Shown piece by piece: positions 12,599 to 22,529 of a stretch of DNA of 64,000 nt; position 1 is the first letter of the stretch; every line of letters begins with the position of its first letter. Below the pieces are notes generated by a model. That model worked only from the letters and a program-made list of their open reading frames with translations. It was not told the origin of the DNA and searched no databases. The translations under genes and the position numbers were made by a program. This stretch comes from Martelella limonii (GTDB lineage Bacteria; Pseudomonadota; Alphaproteobacteria; Rhizobiales; Rhizobiaceae), in the NCBI RefSeq assembly GCF_013344475.1, contig NZ_JABUOU010000001.1, positions 434,001 to 498,000 on the forward strand. The letters are read 5' to 3'.

Positions 12599-13576
12599 AT
12601 GGTTACGCTTCTCGATACGACAAGTGACGCGCCGAAACGGCCGCGCCATCCCGAAAAGGCCCACAGGCCCGATACCGAGGTTTTGCGCAAGCCGGACTGG
12701 ATCCGCGTCAAGGCGCCGGTCTCGCGTGGCTATCAGGAAACCCGCGGCATCGTGAGGGACAACAAGCTCGTCACGGTCTGCGAGGAGGCTGGCTGCCCGA
12801 ATATCGGCGAGTGCTGGGACAAGAAGCACGCCTCTTTCATGATCATGGGCGAAATCTGCACGCGCGCCTGCGCCTTCTGCAACGTCACGACCGGCAAGCC
12901 AGGCGCGCTCGATCCCAACGAGCCTGAAAATATCGGCAAGGCCGTCGCCCAGATGGGCCTGATGCATGTCGTGATCACCTCGGTCGACCGCGACGATCTG
13001 GCCGATGGCGGCGCGGAGCATTTCGAGAAGGTGATTTTCGCCATCCGCGCGGCTTCGCCGTCAACGACGATCGAGATCCTGACGCCCGATTTCCTGCGCA
13101 AGCCCGGCGCGCTGGAGCGCGTGGTGGCCGCAAAGCCCGATGTCTTCAACCACAATCTGGAGACAGTGCCGTCGAACTATCTGACTGTGCGTCCCGGCGC
13201 GCGCTATTTCCATTCGATCCGGCTTCTGCAGCGGGTCAAGGAACTCGATCCCACGATGTTCACCAAGTCGGGCATCATGGTTGGCCTCGGCGAGGAGCGC
13301 AACGAAGTGCTTCAGCTGATGGACGATCTGAGAACCGCCGACGTCGACTTCCTTACCATCGGTCAGTATCTCCAGCCGACACGCAAGCATCATCGCGTGG
13401 TGAGCTTCGTCACGCCGGAAGAATTCAAATCCTACGAGACCGTCGCCTATACCAAGGGCTTCCTGATGGTTTCGGCAAGTCCGCTGACGCGCTCTTCCCA
13501 CCACGCTGGAGACGACTTCGCGCGTCTCAGGGAAAATCGTGAGAAAAAGATAAAGGCCATGGTGGCCGCAGAGTAG
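12599..13576 (+). CDS. lipA: Lipoyl synthase
   Basis: Radical-SAM enzyme that inserts two sulfurs into protein-bound octanoyl groups, producing the lipoyl cofactor of PdhB/PdhC and other 2-oxoacid dehydrogenases. It has 325 residues. The auxiliary-cluster cysteines are in [12 protein letters not shown] and the radical-SAM cluster in CTRACAFC. The conserved C-terminal region includes the auxiliary-cluster serine ([14 protein letters not shown]). The start could be 12596 or 12599; the latter sits better spaced from TAAGGA. LipB, which provides the octanoyl substrate, is at 20262-20978. Placement beside lpdA fits lipoate-enzyme maturation. Confidence 0.97.
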   Translation: MVTLLDTTSDAPKRPRHPEKAHRPDTEVLRKPDWIRVKAPVSRGYQETRGIVRDNKLVTVCEEAGCPNIGECWDKKHASFMIMGEICTRACAFCNVTTGKPGALDPNEPENIGKAVAQMGLMHVVITSVDRDDLADGGAEHFEKVIFAIRAASPSTTIEILTPDFLRKPGALERVVAAKPDVFNHNLETVPSNYLTVRPGARYFHSIRLLQRVKELDPTMFTKSGIMVGLGEERNEVLQLMDDLRTADVDFLTIGQYLQPTRKHHRVVSFVTPEEFKSYETVAYTKGFLMVSASPLTRSSHHAGDDFARLRENREKKIKAMVAAE

Positions 13577-13598
13577 GTGCGCCCTAAAAAAAGGGGAA

Positions 13599-13994
13599 AT
13601 GATATTGCCGCAAATGCTGTATCACGCACTGATCGTCGCCATTGGCGGCGGGCTGGGAGCGAGCTGTCGCTATCTTGTGGGCGTCTTTGCCGTCCGTGCC
13701 ATCGGCCACGGTTTTCCGTGGGGGACATTTATCGTCAATGTCGTGGGGTCGCTGCTGATCGGGCTTCTGGTTGAGGCGGTGGCGCGGCTTCTGAACCAGT
13801 CGGCGGACATGCGGATGTTTCTTGTCACCGGCTTTCTGGGCGGCTTCACGACGTTTTCCTCGTTCTCGCTTGATGCCATGAACATGATCGAGCGTGGCGA
13901 CTATGCGCCGGCGGCCATTTACGTGGGCTCAAGCGTCATTCTCGGCCTTCTCGCTGTCTTTGCGGGCCTCGCCATCGGTCGAATGGTGTTTTAG
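13599..13994 (+). CDS. crcB: Fluoride ion channel CrcB/Fluc
   Basis: A dual-topology membrane channel exporting fluoride. It has 131 residues with four hydrophobic helices. Hallmarks are GGGLGASCRY at the N-terminus, the GTFIVNVVGS segment with its conserved Asn, and the GFLGGFTTFSSFS central motif that lines the pore. It lies only 22 bases after lipA, so there is no room for a fluoride riboswitch directly upstream. The start could also be ATG 13617. It is probably co-transcribed with lipA and the following pseudouridine synthase. Confidence 0.95.
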   Translation: MILPQMLYHALIVAIGGGLGASCRYLVGVFAVRAIGHGFPWGTFIVNVVGSLLIGLLVEAVARLLNQSADMRMFLVTGFLGGFTTFSSFSLDAMNMIERGDYAPAAIYVGSSVILGLLAVFAGLAIGRMVF

Positions 13995-14055
13995 GCCATT
14001 TCATTACGATGCCCGATGCGATAGAAGCCAGCGCTTGAGAGCAAAGGTTTTTCAT

Positions 14056-15045
14056 ATGGCGGGTATCGAACATATCAAGGTAGACCATGACGAGGCGGGC
14101 ATGCGCCTCGACCGCTGGTTCAAGCTGCATTATCCGGGTCTCGGCTTCGGCGCGCTGCAGAAGCTGCTGCGCTCCGGTCAGGTGCGCGTCGATGGCGGCC
14201 GGGTGAAAAGCGATACCCGCGTTGAACCGGGTCAGACCATCCGCATTCCGCCGATGAATGTCGATCCGAAAGTGGCGGGCCCTATACCGGGCAAGGCGCT
14301 GAAACATGCCTCGGACGCTGATCTTCTGGCCCGCATGCTGCTCCATGAGGATGAGCGCGTATTCGTGCTGAACAAGCCGGCGGGGCTGGCCGTGCAGGGC
14401 GGCTCCGGCGTCGTGCGTCACATCGACAAGATGCTGGAGGCATGGACCAACAAGCGCGGCGAGAAGCCGCGTCTGGTCCACCGCCTGGACCGGGATACGT
14501 CGGGCGTTCTGGTAATCGCCCGTTCACGCCGCGCCGCGCAGTCTCTCACCGAAGCCTTTCGCGAGCGCACCACCAAGAAGACCTACTGGTCGCTGGTCAA
14601 GGGCGTGCCGCGCAAGCGCGACGACAAGATATCCACCTGGCTCGTCAAGGAACAGACGCCGGATGGCGACCGCATGCGGATCGCAAAGCATGGCGAGGCC
14701 GACGCCGATCACGCCGTTTCCTATTATCGCGTGGTGGATACGGCAGCGCACACGCTCGCCTGGCTGGAAATGGAGCCCTATACCGGGCGCACGCATCAGC
14801 TGCGCATTCATGCGCATCACATCGGCCACCCGATCATCGGCGATCCGAAATATTTCGATGATGATCCCAACTGGGAGTTCCCGGGCGGTATCCAGAAGCG
14901 GCTGCATCTCCACGCCCGCCATATCGACGTGCCCCATCCGGATGGCGGCAGGCTGCGTGTAACGGCGCCGTTGCCGCCGCACATGGTCCAGAGCTGGAAC
15001 CTGCTGGGCTTCGACGCCGACCGCGTGGATCTCGACAAGGAATGA
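14056..15045 (+). CDS. RluA-family 23S rRNA pseudouridine synthase (RluC/D-like)
   Basis: A 329-residue protein with an S4 RNA-binding domain at ~10-75 (MRLDRWFKLHYPGLGFGALQKLLR). An RluA catalytic domain follows, with the active-site motif HRLDRDTSGVLVIA containing the catalytic Asp, and YTGRTHQLRIHAHHIGHPI later. It converts specific uridines of 23S rRNA to pseudouridine; which positions cannot be read from sequence, and RluC-like is the most probable. The start at ATG 14056 is the first Met of the conserved S4 region; the longer in-frame start would overlap crcB by about 100 bases. One base separates it from the HAD gene. Confidence 0.92.
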   Translation: MAGIEHIKVDHDEAGMRLDRWFKLHYPGLGFGALQKLLRSGQVRVDGGRVKSDTRVEPGQTIRIPPMNVDPKVAGPIPGKALKHASDADLLARMLLHEDERVFVLNKPAGLAVQGGSGVVRHIDKMLEAWTNKRGEKPRLVHRLDRDTSGVLVIARSRRAAQSLTEAFRERTTKKTYWSLVKGVPRKRDDKISTWLVKEQTPDGDRMRIAKHGEADADHAVSYYRVVDTAAHTLAWLEMEPYTGRTHQLRIHAHHIGHPIIGDPKYFDDDPNWEFPGGIQKRLHLHARHIDVPHPDGGRLRVTAPLPPHMVQSWNLLGFDADRVDLDKE

Positions 15046-15046
15046 C

Positions 15047-15712
15047 ATGAGACTTGTACTGTTCGATTGCGATGGCACGCTGGTCGATACGATCGCCATC
15101 ATTCAGGAATCCATGGCGCGGACCTTCAGCCATTTCGGTTACCCCGTTCCGGCCATCGAGAAGACCCGCGCCACCGTCGGCCTGACGCTCGATATCTGCA
15201 TCGCGCAACTCCTCGGTCGCGAGGAGAGCGATGATGAGTGCCGGGAGATGATGCGCTATTACAAGTCGCTGTTCGCCGAAGTGCGCGCCGTGCCGGGTCT
15301 TGAGGAGAAGCTCTATGAGGGTATCGCGCAGATGCTCGAAAAGCTCTTCCTGCAGGATGACCTGCTGATCGGGGCCGTGACAGGCAAGTCGCGGCGCGGG
15401 CTTGATCACATGCTTGACCTGCATGGCTATACCAAGAACTTCATCGTCAGCCGCACGGCCGATGAGTGTCCGTCCAAACCGCATCCGGCTATGGTGCTGG
15501 AGTGCTGCCGCTACACCGGCATTGATCCAGCCGACGCCGTCGTCATCGGCGATTCTGTGTATGACATGCAGATGGCCCGCAATGCCGGCGCGGAGGCGAT
15601 CGGCGTGTCCTGGGGCTATGGCATGACGGCAGAGCTTGCCGCTGCCGGTGCCTCCGCCATTGCCGAGAGCCCGGAGAATATCCTGAAACTTGTCGTGAAG
15701 AACGCCCAATGA
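15047..15712 (+). CDS. HAD-superfamily phosphatase (phosphoglycolate phosphatase-like)
   Basis: A 221-residue Mg-dependent phosphatase. Motif I is FDCDGTLVDT at 4-13, motif II is the Thr/Ser in AVTGKS, motif III is the Lys in PSKPHP, and motif IV is VVIGDSVYDMQMA. A helical cap lies between residues ~20 and 90. It starts immediately after the pseudouridine synthase and overlaps the ATP12 gene by four bases (ATGA), so the three are translated as a unit. The substrate is unknown; close families act on phosphoglycolate or sugar phosphates. Confidence 0.9.
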   Translation: MRLVLFDCDGTLVDTIAIIQESMARTFSHFGYPVPAIEKTRATVGLTLDICIAQLLGREESDDECREMMRYYKSLFAEVRAVPGLEEKLYEGIAQMLEKLFLQDDLLIGAVTGKSRRGLDHMLDLHGYTKNFIVSRTADECPSKPHPAMVLECCRYTGIDPADAVVIGDSVYDMQMARNAGAEAIGVSWGYGMTAELAAAGASAIAESPENILKLVVKNAQ

Positions 15713-16458
15713 CCGAATTCGATCCGATCCGCCGCTCGCAGGAACTGATGCGGGCCGAACTGCCCAAGAAATTCTACGAGAGCGCAGACGTCGCCGAAGA
15801 GGGCGAAGGCTTCGCCATCAAGCTTGATGGTCGCGGCGTCAAGACCCCAGGTCGCAAGCCGTTGGTGTTGCCGACGGCCACCGCCGCCGAGATGGTGCGC
15901 GCCGAGTGGCACGCCCAGGAAAAGGTGATCGATCCCGCCAAGATGCCGGTTACCCGCCTCGCAAACACCGTGATCGACGGTGTTGCGGAAAACGCGGATG
16001 CGGTGTTTTCCGAAATCGTCGCCTATGCGGGCAACGACATGCTGTTCTACCGCGCCGAAGCTCCCGAAGAGCTGGTTGCGCGACAGGCCGAACGCTGGGA
16101 CCCTGTCCTTGCGTGGACGCAGCAGGTGCTGGGCGCGCAATTCATGCTCATTCAAGGCGTGATGTTTTCAGAGCAACCGACTGAAAGTATAGAGGCTTTT
16201 CAGGTCGAGCTTGCGCGCCACCGCGACCCCTTCGCACTCGGAAGCCTGCATGTGATGACGACGCTGACCGGTTCGGCGCTGGTGACGCTTGCGCTCGCGC
16301 GCAGACGTCTGACGCTCGATGAGGCGTGGGCGCTCGCCAATCTCGAAGAAGACTGGACGATCGAGCACTGGGGCGAAGATGCCGAAGCCGCCAAGCGCCG
16401 CGCCAAGCGTTTCGAGGACATGAAAGCCGCCCACGATCTGTTCGTGGCGCTTGGATAG
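15709..16458 (+). CDS. ATP12-family F1-ATPase assembly chaperone
   Basis: A 249-residue homologue of mitochondrial Atp12, which binds the F1 alpha subunit during ATP synthase assembly. The family signature is visible: KFYESADV, the FAIKLDGRGVKTPGRKPL strand region, AEWHAQEKVIDPAKMPVTRL, NDMLFYRAEAPEEL and LEEDWTIEHWGEDAEA near the C-terminus. Such proteins are restricted to alphaproteobacteria and mitochondria, which supports the taxonomic placement. It is the last gene of the pseudouridine synthase-HAD-atp12 unit and has no typical terminator directly after it. Confidence 0.93.
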   Translation: MTEFDPIRRSQELMRAELPKKFYESADVAEEGEGFAIKLDGRGVKTPGRKPLVLPTATAAEMVRAEWHAQEKVIDPAKMPVTRLANTVIDGVAENADAVFSEIVAYAGNDMLFYRAEAPEELVARQAERWDPVLAWTQQVLGAQFMLIQGVMFSEQPTESIEAFQVELARHRDPFALGSLHVMTTLTGSALVTLALARRRLTLDEAWALANLEEDWTIEHWGEDAEAAKRRAKRFEDMKAAHDLFVALG

Positions 16459-16543
16459 CGTGGCGGGCGACTGATGCTCCACGACCCGGCGGTCAGCCAG
16501 GACATCAAGCTCCGCGAGCCTCAACGCGCTCTGAGCCATATCG

Positions 16544-16576
16544 CCTGGACCCTCGGGTCAAGCCCGAGGGTGACCC
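16544..16576 (+). repeat. Palindromic intergenic repeat, copy 1
   Basis: CCCTCGGG (16550-16557) and CCCGAGGG (16563-16570) form an 8-bp stem with loop TCAAG. The type CTCGGGTCAAGCCCGAG is a common dispersed palindrome in alphaproteobacterial intergenic DNA. It may act as a terminator or mRNA-stabilising hairpin for the convergent genes. Confidence 0.65.
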
Positions 16577-16710
16577 GTGATCGTGGTTGAGACGGCAGGG
16601 TTGCAAGCTTTGGCGGAAATATCCTCGGGATCCGCCATCCCTAGGAAACCCTGTCCCTTCACCCTGACCGCACGGACCGGCCTCATGGGACGCGCCGCAT
16701 GCCTTTGATT

Positions 16711-16744
16711 TGTGTCATGCTCGGGCTTGACCCGAGCATCCAGG
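16711..16744 (-). repeat. Palindromic intergenic repeat, copy 2 (inverted)
   Basis: ATGCTCGGG (16717-16725) and CCCGAGCAT (16731-16739) form a 9-bp stem. Read on the minus strand, the sequence matches copy 1 closely (CTGGAnnCTCGGGTCAAGCCCGAG). The pair is therefore an inverted couple of the same element. Confidence 0.65.
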
Positions 16745-16808
16745 CCACCACACCGGACGCTTTGCATCACTGCTCTTCAAGACGAGGGAGCGCGCGAGTG
16801 GCGCTTGA

Positions 16809-17639
16809 TCACACCCGCTCGGCGTGCCAGCGCAGGTGGTCGTCCATGAAGGTGGAGATGAAGTAGTAGGAGTGGTCGTAGCGCTCGTGCATGCGAAGCG
16901 TCAGGCCGATATCAGTGCCCTTCACGGCCTCTTCGAACATCCACGGCTTCAGCCCGTCCTCAAGAAAGTTGTCGGCCTTACCCTGATCGATCAGGAATTC
17001 GGGAAAGCGCGCGCCGTCTTCGACAAGTGCGCAGGCGTCATGCTTGCGCCAGACGGCTTCGTCCGCGCCGAGATACTGCCTGAACGCCTTCTGCGCCCAG
17101 CCGGAGGTGGAGGGAGAGACGATCGGGGCGAAGGCGGAGCAACTCTTGTAGCGGCCGGGATTCTTGAGCGCGAGCGTCATGGCGCCATGCCCGCCCATGG
17201 AGTGACCGAAAATGCCCTGGCGCTCCATATCGACGCGGAAGCTCGACGCGATCAGCGCGGGCAGTTCCTCGGTGATATAGCTTTCCATCTTGTAGTGTTT
17301 CGACCACGGCTCTTCCGTGGCATCCACATAGAAGCCGGCGCCCTTGCCGAGCTGCCAGTCGGTCAGCGCATCGGCAACATCGGGGCCGCGCGGGCTGGTA
17401 TCGGGGCAGACGATGATCAGGCCGAGTTCGGCGGCCATCCGCCGGTATTCGCCTTTTTCCATGACATTGGCATGGCTGCAGGTGAGGCCCGAGAGATACC
17501 AGAGCACGGGGCAGGGCCGCTCGACGGCCTGAGGCGGAATGAACACCGCAAATGTCATCTCCGAGCCGCAGACTTTCGAATCATGCGCAAAAACGCCCTG
17601 CATGCCGCCAAAGGCGGTGTTTTCAGAAATGATCTTCAT
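16809..17639 (-). CDS. fghA: S-formylglutathione hydrolase
   Basis: Hydrolyses S-formylglutathione to formate and glutathione, the second step of glutathione-dependent formaldehyde detoxification. It has 276 residues, usual length. The esterase-D fold shows YLSGLTC near residue 55 (oxyanion region), the nucleophile elbow GHSMGGHGA, the Asp in LIDQGKADNFL and the catalytic His in YDHSYYFISTFM. The start at 17639 is preceded by GAAGGAAG. It is the last gene of a minus-strand run that begins with the formaldehyde-glutathione dehydrogenase, so both enzymes of the pathway are together. Confidence 0.96.
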   Translation of the reverse strand: MKIISENTAFGGMQGVFAHDSKVCGSEMTFAVFIPPQAVERPCPVLWYLSGLTCSHANVMEKGEYRRMAAELGLIIVCPDTSPRGPDVADALTDWQLGKGAGFYVDATEEPWSKHYKMESYITEELPALIASSFRVDMERQGIFGHSMGGHGAMTLALKNPGRYKSCSAFAPIVSPSTSGWAQKAFRQYLGADEAVWRKHDACALVEDGARFPEFLIDQGKADNFLEDGLKPWMFEEAVKGTDIGLTLRMHERYDHSYYFISTFMDDHLRWHAERV

Positions 17640-17653
17640 AATGCTTCCTTCAT

Positions 17654-18115
17654 TCATTCTTCGGCGGGTTTTGCCATGGCTTTTGCCTGACGGCAAAGCC
17701 TTTCCATCGTCTGCAGAAAGGCGGAGCGGTCGCGGGTCGAAAAGGCCGCGTTATAGCCCTTGCTCTCGCCGGTTTCCCTGAGGTGCTGGCCAAGGTCGCG
17801 CATCGCGCGGGCCATGCCGATATTGCGGTCGTCGAACACGCGTCCCGTCGGCCCGGTCACAAGCGCGCCGCCCAGAACGCAGCGCTCGGCAAGCGGCACA
17901 TCTGCGGTCACGACGACATCGCCAGCGCCTGCGCGCTCGGCAATCCAGTCATCGGCGGCATCGAAAGCGCCGGAGACGATGACATTGGTGATCATCGGGT
18001 CGCGCGATGGGCGCAGGCCGGTATTGGCAACGAAGGTCACGGGCAGGCCATGGCGTTCGGCGACCTTCGTGATCTCCGGCTTCACCGGACAGGCATCGGC
18101 ATCGACATAGATCAT
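17654..18115 (-). CDS. YaiI/YqxD family (DUF188) protein
   Basis: A 153-residue member of the DUF188 family. The N-terminus IYVDADACPVK and the internal NTGLRPSRDP and DVVVTADVPLAERC segments are signature regions with clustered acidic residues, as in PIN-like nucleases. Activity has not been assigned in the family as far as I know. It overlaps the acetyltransferase gene by four bases (ATGA) and is followed 14 bases later by fghA, so it is co-transcribed with formaldehyde detoxification genes without an evident functional link. Confidence 0.9.
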   Translation of the reverse strand: MIYVDADACPVKPEITKVAERHGLPVTFVANTGLRPSRDPMITNVIVSGAFDAADDWIAERAGAGDVVVTADVPLAERCVLGGALVTGPTGRVFDDRNIGMARAMRDLGQHLRETGESKGYNAAFSTRDRSAFLQTMERLCRQAKAMAKPAEE

Positions 18116-18569
18116 TCGGCGGCAACCTCGCGGGCGCGGACCATGTCGACATGGGGAATTCCGTCCTCGAGATATTCGTCAGAGGTGATGACGAAACCGA
18201 GGCTGCTATAGAACCGGGCAAGATGTGCCTGCGCCGAAATGGCGATGTCGGCCTCGGGCGACAGCTTCTCGCAAGCCGTCATCGCCTCGCGCATCAGCGT
18301 CTCGCCGAGACGCCGGCCCCGAAAATCGGATGCGACGACGACGCGGCCGATTCGCGCAGGCCCATCCGCAGCCGGAAAGAGCCGGGCATAGGCTGCAAGC
18401 TGGCCCTCGATGAAGAGCCTCAGATGCAGCGCATCGGCATCCTTGCCGTCCAGTTCCGGATACGGACAGTCCTGCTCGACGACAAAAACATCCACCCTGA
18501 GCTTCAGGATGGCGTAGAGCTCGCCCGCCGTGAGCGCATCAAGGCGGGCGATATCGACAGTATGGCTCA

Positions 18570-18570
<1 letters not shown>
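18112..18570 (-). CDS. GNAT N-acetyltransferase, ElaA type
   Basis: A 152-residue GNAT protein. The ElaA-like N-terminus LYAILKLRVDVFVVEQDCPYPELDGKD is characteristic. The acetyl-CoA pyrophosphate loop is VASDFRGRRLGETLM. The C-terminal strand ARFYSSLGFVITSDEYLEDGIPH carries the usual Tyr. The acceptor substrate is unknown. Its start shares one base with the frmA stop (TGATG), and its stop overlaps the next gene, indicating translational coupling. Confidence 0.9.
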
Positions 18571-19697
<1,127 letters not shown>

Positions 19698-19885
19698 CGG
19701 TGATACTCCCGCATTGCATTGTTTTCCGGCCGACTGTCGCATGAGCGCTCCGGCATCGGCAAGTATCGAAGCGGCCGAATCAGGCGGATTTCAGGGGAGA
19801 GATCGGTTTGTCTGGCGAAACAACGAGCAATTGGCTATGAACGAGGAAGACCGGGAAAACCGGCGACGTTCGGGAAGGACACTTG

Positions 19886-20257
19886 ATGGATGCGGAAATC
19901 TACGCTGACGACACGCTTGGCGGTCGTCTGCTGAGCGCACGCGAAGGTGCTGGTCTCAGTCTGGTCACGGTCGCAGAGCAGCTCGGCGTCGATCCCTCAT
20001 CACTTCGAAACTGGGAATGCGATCGTTCGGAGCCAAGCATCGATCGGCTTGTCCGGCTTGCGGCAATTCTCAACGTGCGACCGTTCTGGCTGATTACCGG
20101 TGACACGGAGGGCGATTGCGCCGAAAGCGAACGCAACGCCACCGACCGGGTGATGGCGATCAACAGGGTCGGCAGGTCGCGCCAGCGCGACGGTGGCGAA
20201 AGGTCGTCCGCTGACCGGCTTTCCGACATCGTGGCCTCGAACCGGACGCTGCAATAG
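19886..20257 (+). CDS. XRE-family helix-turn-helix regulator
   Basis: A 123-residue protein. Residues ~10-65 form a Cro/CI-type HTH (GGRLLSAREGAGLSLVTVAEQLGVDPSSLRNWE, then PSIDRLVRLAAILNV). The C-terminal ~50 residues are polar and look disordered. The ATG at 19886 follows GGGAAGGA; a TTG one codon earlier is less likely. It is divergent from frmA with a ~190-base shared upstream region, so it could regulate the formaldehyde operon, but position alone suggests this. Ligand and targets are unknown. Confidence 0.85.
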   Translation: MDAEIYADDTLGGRLLSAREGAGLSLVTVAEQLGVDPSSLRNWECDRSEPSIDRLVRLAAILNVRPFWLITGDTEGDCAESERNATDRVMAINRVGRSRQRDGGERSSADRLSDIVASNRTLQ

Positions 20258-20261
20258 CGAA

Positions 20262-20978
20262 TCACGCTTCCGTCTCGGTCTCTCCGAACACGTCCTCGAA
20301 TGCGCGCCGCAGCGCCACATCGACATCGCCCATCGTGACCGGCAGACCGAGATCCACGAGGCTCGTCACGCCGTAGCCGGATATCCCGCAGGGCACGATC
20401 CCGCCGAAATGGTCGAGTTCCGGCTCGACATTGATCGACAGGCCGTGAAAGCTCACCCAGCGTCTGAGCCTGATGCCGATCGCCGCGATCTTGTCTTCGG
20501 CCATAGACCCGTCGGGCAGGGGCGGGCGCTCCGGCCGGCGCACCCAGACGCCCACCCGGTCCTCGCGCCGCTCGCCGCGCACATTCATCGAATCAAGCGT
20601 CAGGATGATGGTTTCCTCGATCGCCGCCACGAAGGCGCGCACATCGCGCCGCCGGCGCTTCAGATCGAGCATCAGATAGGCGACGCGCTGTCCGGGTCCA
20701 TGATAGGTATATTCGCCACCGCGTCCTGTCTCATAAACCGGGAATCGGTCCGCCATCAGCAGATCGCTCTGATTTGCGCTGGTGCCGGCGGTATAGAGCG
20801 GTGGATGTTCGACAAGCCAGACCAGTTCATCGGCCTCGCCGGCTGCGATGCGGTCGACCTCGCGCTCCATTTCGGCAAGCGCTTCGGGGTAGGGGGTGAG
20901 CCTGTCCGACACCCGCCAGCGCACCGGCGGTGCGCCGGGCTCGGGGTGCATCAGTGTTTCGATTTCGCTTCTCTGCAT
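20262..20978 (-). CDS. lipB: Octanoyl-[ACP]:protein octanoyltransferase
   Basis: Transfers octanoyl from acyl carrier protein to lipoyl domains, feeding LipA. It has 238 residues. Signature segments are the region [21 protein letters not shown], the catalytic Lys in [18 protein letters not shown] and the catalytic Cys in [16 protein letters not shown] chose ATG 20978 ([10 protein letters not shown]); a longer frame exists but lacks support. It is convergent with the XRE gene (4-base gap). Its lipoyl targets PdhB and PdhC are in this same window. Confidence 0.95.
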   Translation of the reverse strand: MQRSEIETLMHPEPGAPPVRWRVSDRLTPYPEALAEMEREVDRIAAGEADELVWLVEHPPLYTAGTSANQSDLLMADRFPVYETGRGGEYTYHGPGQRVAYLMLDLKRRRRDVRAFVAAIEETIILTLDSMNVRGERREDRVGVWVRRPERPPLPDGSMAEDKIAAIGIRLRRWVSFHGLSINVEPELDHFGGIVPCGISGYGVTSLVDLGLPVTMGDVDVALRRAFEDVFGETETEA

Positions 20979-21173
20979 ATCGGCCGTCCTTCGGCTTCGT
21001 CCTTGCAGATTTGGGGTCATACGGCAAGCGCCGCAAGGCCTGCCGCCGCTTTCGCCAGGGACGGTTTGAAGCTTATGACAAAGAAATGAAAAAAAACGAT
21101 CATGGGCGCTTGTGTGGCGAGTTTGCTTTTGCTAAATGCTGCGGCGCCGGCACAAACCGGCCTCTACCACGAT

Positions 21174-21258
21174 GCGGTCGTGGCGGAATTGGTAGACGCG
21201 CAGCGTTGAGGTCGCTGTGGGGCAACCCGTGGAAGTTCGAGTCTTCTCGACCGCACCA
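21174..21258 (+). tRNA. tRNA-Leu (anticodon GAG)
   Basis: An 85-nt cloverleaf. Acceptor arm GCGGTCG pairs with CGACCGC, then A and an encoded CCA. The anticodon stem CAGCG/CGCTG encloses the loop TTGAGGT, giving anticodon GAG. The long variable arm is typical of leucine tRNA. The T-arm carries GTTCGAGTC. Confidence 0.96.
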
Positions 21259-21306
21259 TCTTCTCGAACCGAGGTTCGAGCTTTCCGATTTTTGACGGAT
21301 GATGTC

Positions 21307-21339
21307 AAAGCCGTTCGCTTCGTGCGCGACGGCTTTTTT
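21307..21339 (+). terminator. Intrinsic terminator after tRNA-Leu
   Basis: AAAGCCGT (21307-21314) and ACGGCTTT (21329-21336) form an 8-bp stem whose 3' arm runs into TTTTTT. It lies ~50 bases after the tRNA 3' end. Confidence 0.8.
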
Positions 21340-21474
21340 GCTTTTCGCTGACCGTTGGAGGTCGCAAGAACCAAGCTGCCCGGTGGCGCAAGCTATTCAG
21401 GCGCAACCGGTTGACGCGCTGGCTCCAAGGGACCAGAACGGGCTGGTCTTTTTCAGGCACAAAGGGCGGTTTGC

Positions 21475-22425
21475 GTGCATATCTGGATATTGACCGACGG
21501 CAAGATCGGGGATCGGGTGCAATGCCTCGGCGTTGTTGCGCATCTCGGCGGCGAAGCCGAAGAAAAGGTGATTGCACCCGGAAAGCCGTGGGAGTGGCTG
21601 ATGCCGCGGGGCCCGGTGCCGCCCAAGCATCGCCCGGACCGCCCGGATAGCCCGATCGCGCCGCCGTTTCCCGATGTCGCGATTGCGAGCGGGCGGCGGA
21701 TGGTGCCTTACCTCAAGGCGATCAAGACCGCTTCCGGCGGCAAGACCTTTACCGTGTTCCTCAAGGATCCGCGAATCGGCAGCGCGGCCGCCGATCTGAT
21801 CTGGATGCCGCGCCATGACCGTTTCCGCGCCGACAATGTGCTGGTGACCGATACGGGCCCGCATCCGCTGACGCCCGAGGCTATCGCCGCAGCGACGGCC
21901 ACGCGGCCTGAGGCATGGAACAGCCTGCCGGGCCCGCGACTCGGTCTTCTGATCGGCAACCCTGTTTCAGCAACGCGTGATGTGGACGCTGCGGTCGGCC
22001 ATTTCATGGCCCAGATCGACCACGCCAAGGCCGAAGTCGGCAGCATCATCGTCACCCAGTCCCGCCGCACGCCGGAGCCGGTCATGGCGGCGCTCAGGGC
22101 GCGTCTCGCGGGCTTTCCGCACTGGATCTGGTCACCGGCTGAAGAGAACCCCTACCGCGCGCTGCTGGGCTTCTCCGACCTGCTGGCGGTGACGGCCGAT
22201 TCGCACAACATGGTCAGCGAAGCGCTCTCCACCGGTAAGCCGGTCTTTCCGATGCGTCCCTACCGGTTGAATCCGAAGCTTGAGGGCTTCATCGACCGGC
22301 TTGAGGAGGCCGGTCAGACGCGGCCCTTTCAGGGGGTGTTGCAGCCCTACGACTATGTGCCGGTGGATGCGACGGAAGAGATTGCGGAAGCGATACGCCA
22401 GGGGCTTGCCAAGCGCGGGCGGTGA
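21475..22425 (+). CDS. ELM1-like protein (mitochondrial-fission ELM1 family)
   Basis: A 316-residue protein starting at GTG 21475. The pattern IWILTDGKIGDRVQCLGVV at the N-terminus, RPDVAIASGRR-like FPDVAIASGRR, VFLKDPR and VTADSHNMVSEALSTGKPV near residue 245 match the ELM1 family (PF06258). The fold looks like a GT-B glycosyltransferase, and the conserved TADSxxMxSEA is a nucleotide-sugar-type motif. In plants ELM1 acts in mitochondrial fission; the bacterial role is unknown. It is monocistronic between a terminator and a convergent gene. Confidence 0.85.
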   Translation: MHIWILTDGKIGDRVQCLGVVAHLGGEAEEKVIAPGKPWEWLMPRGPVPPKHRPDRPDSPIAPPFPDVAIASGRRMVPYLKAIKTASGGKTFTVFLKDPRIGSAAADLIWMPRHDRFRADNVLVTDTGPHPLTPEAIAAATATRPEAWNSLPGPRLGLLIGNPVSATRDVDAAVGHFMAQIDHAKAEVGSIIVTQSRRTPEPVMAALRARLAGFPHWIWSPAEENPYRALLGFSDLLAVTADSHNMVSEALSTGKPVFPMRPYRLNPKLEGFIDRLEEAGQTRPFQGVLQPYDYVPVDATEEIAEAIRQGLAKRGR

Positions 22426-22483
22426 GGGCTGCGCCTGCAACCGGGCACGGAACGTTCTGTTTCTTGGCGAAGGTGGCAAAAAC

Positions 22484-22508
22484 AATCTCCCCCTCAAGGG
22501 GGGAGATT
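22484..22508. terminator. Bidirectional hairpin between convergent genes
   Basis: AATCTCCCCC and GGGGGAGATT form a 10-bp stem around a short loop between the ELM1-like gene and the oxygenase gene. It is flanked by A-rich sequence on the left (CAAAAACAATC), which gives a T-tract for the minus-strand transcript. Confidence 0.65.
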
Positions 22509-22529
22509 GAGGGCTGAAACGCCTCGCCC

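Larger units (their letters stand above)
16459..16808. other. Gene-free convergent gap with repeats
   Basis: This 350-base gap lies between ATP12 (+) and fghA (-). No coding region is convincing. It contains the two palindromic repeats listed separately, in inverted orientation about 140 bases apart. Confidence 0.6.

Noticed and set aside
13577-13598. Fluoride riboswitch upstream of crcB
   Set aside because: Only 22 bases separate lipA and crcB, too few for the aptamer.
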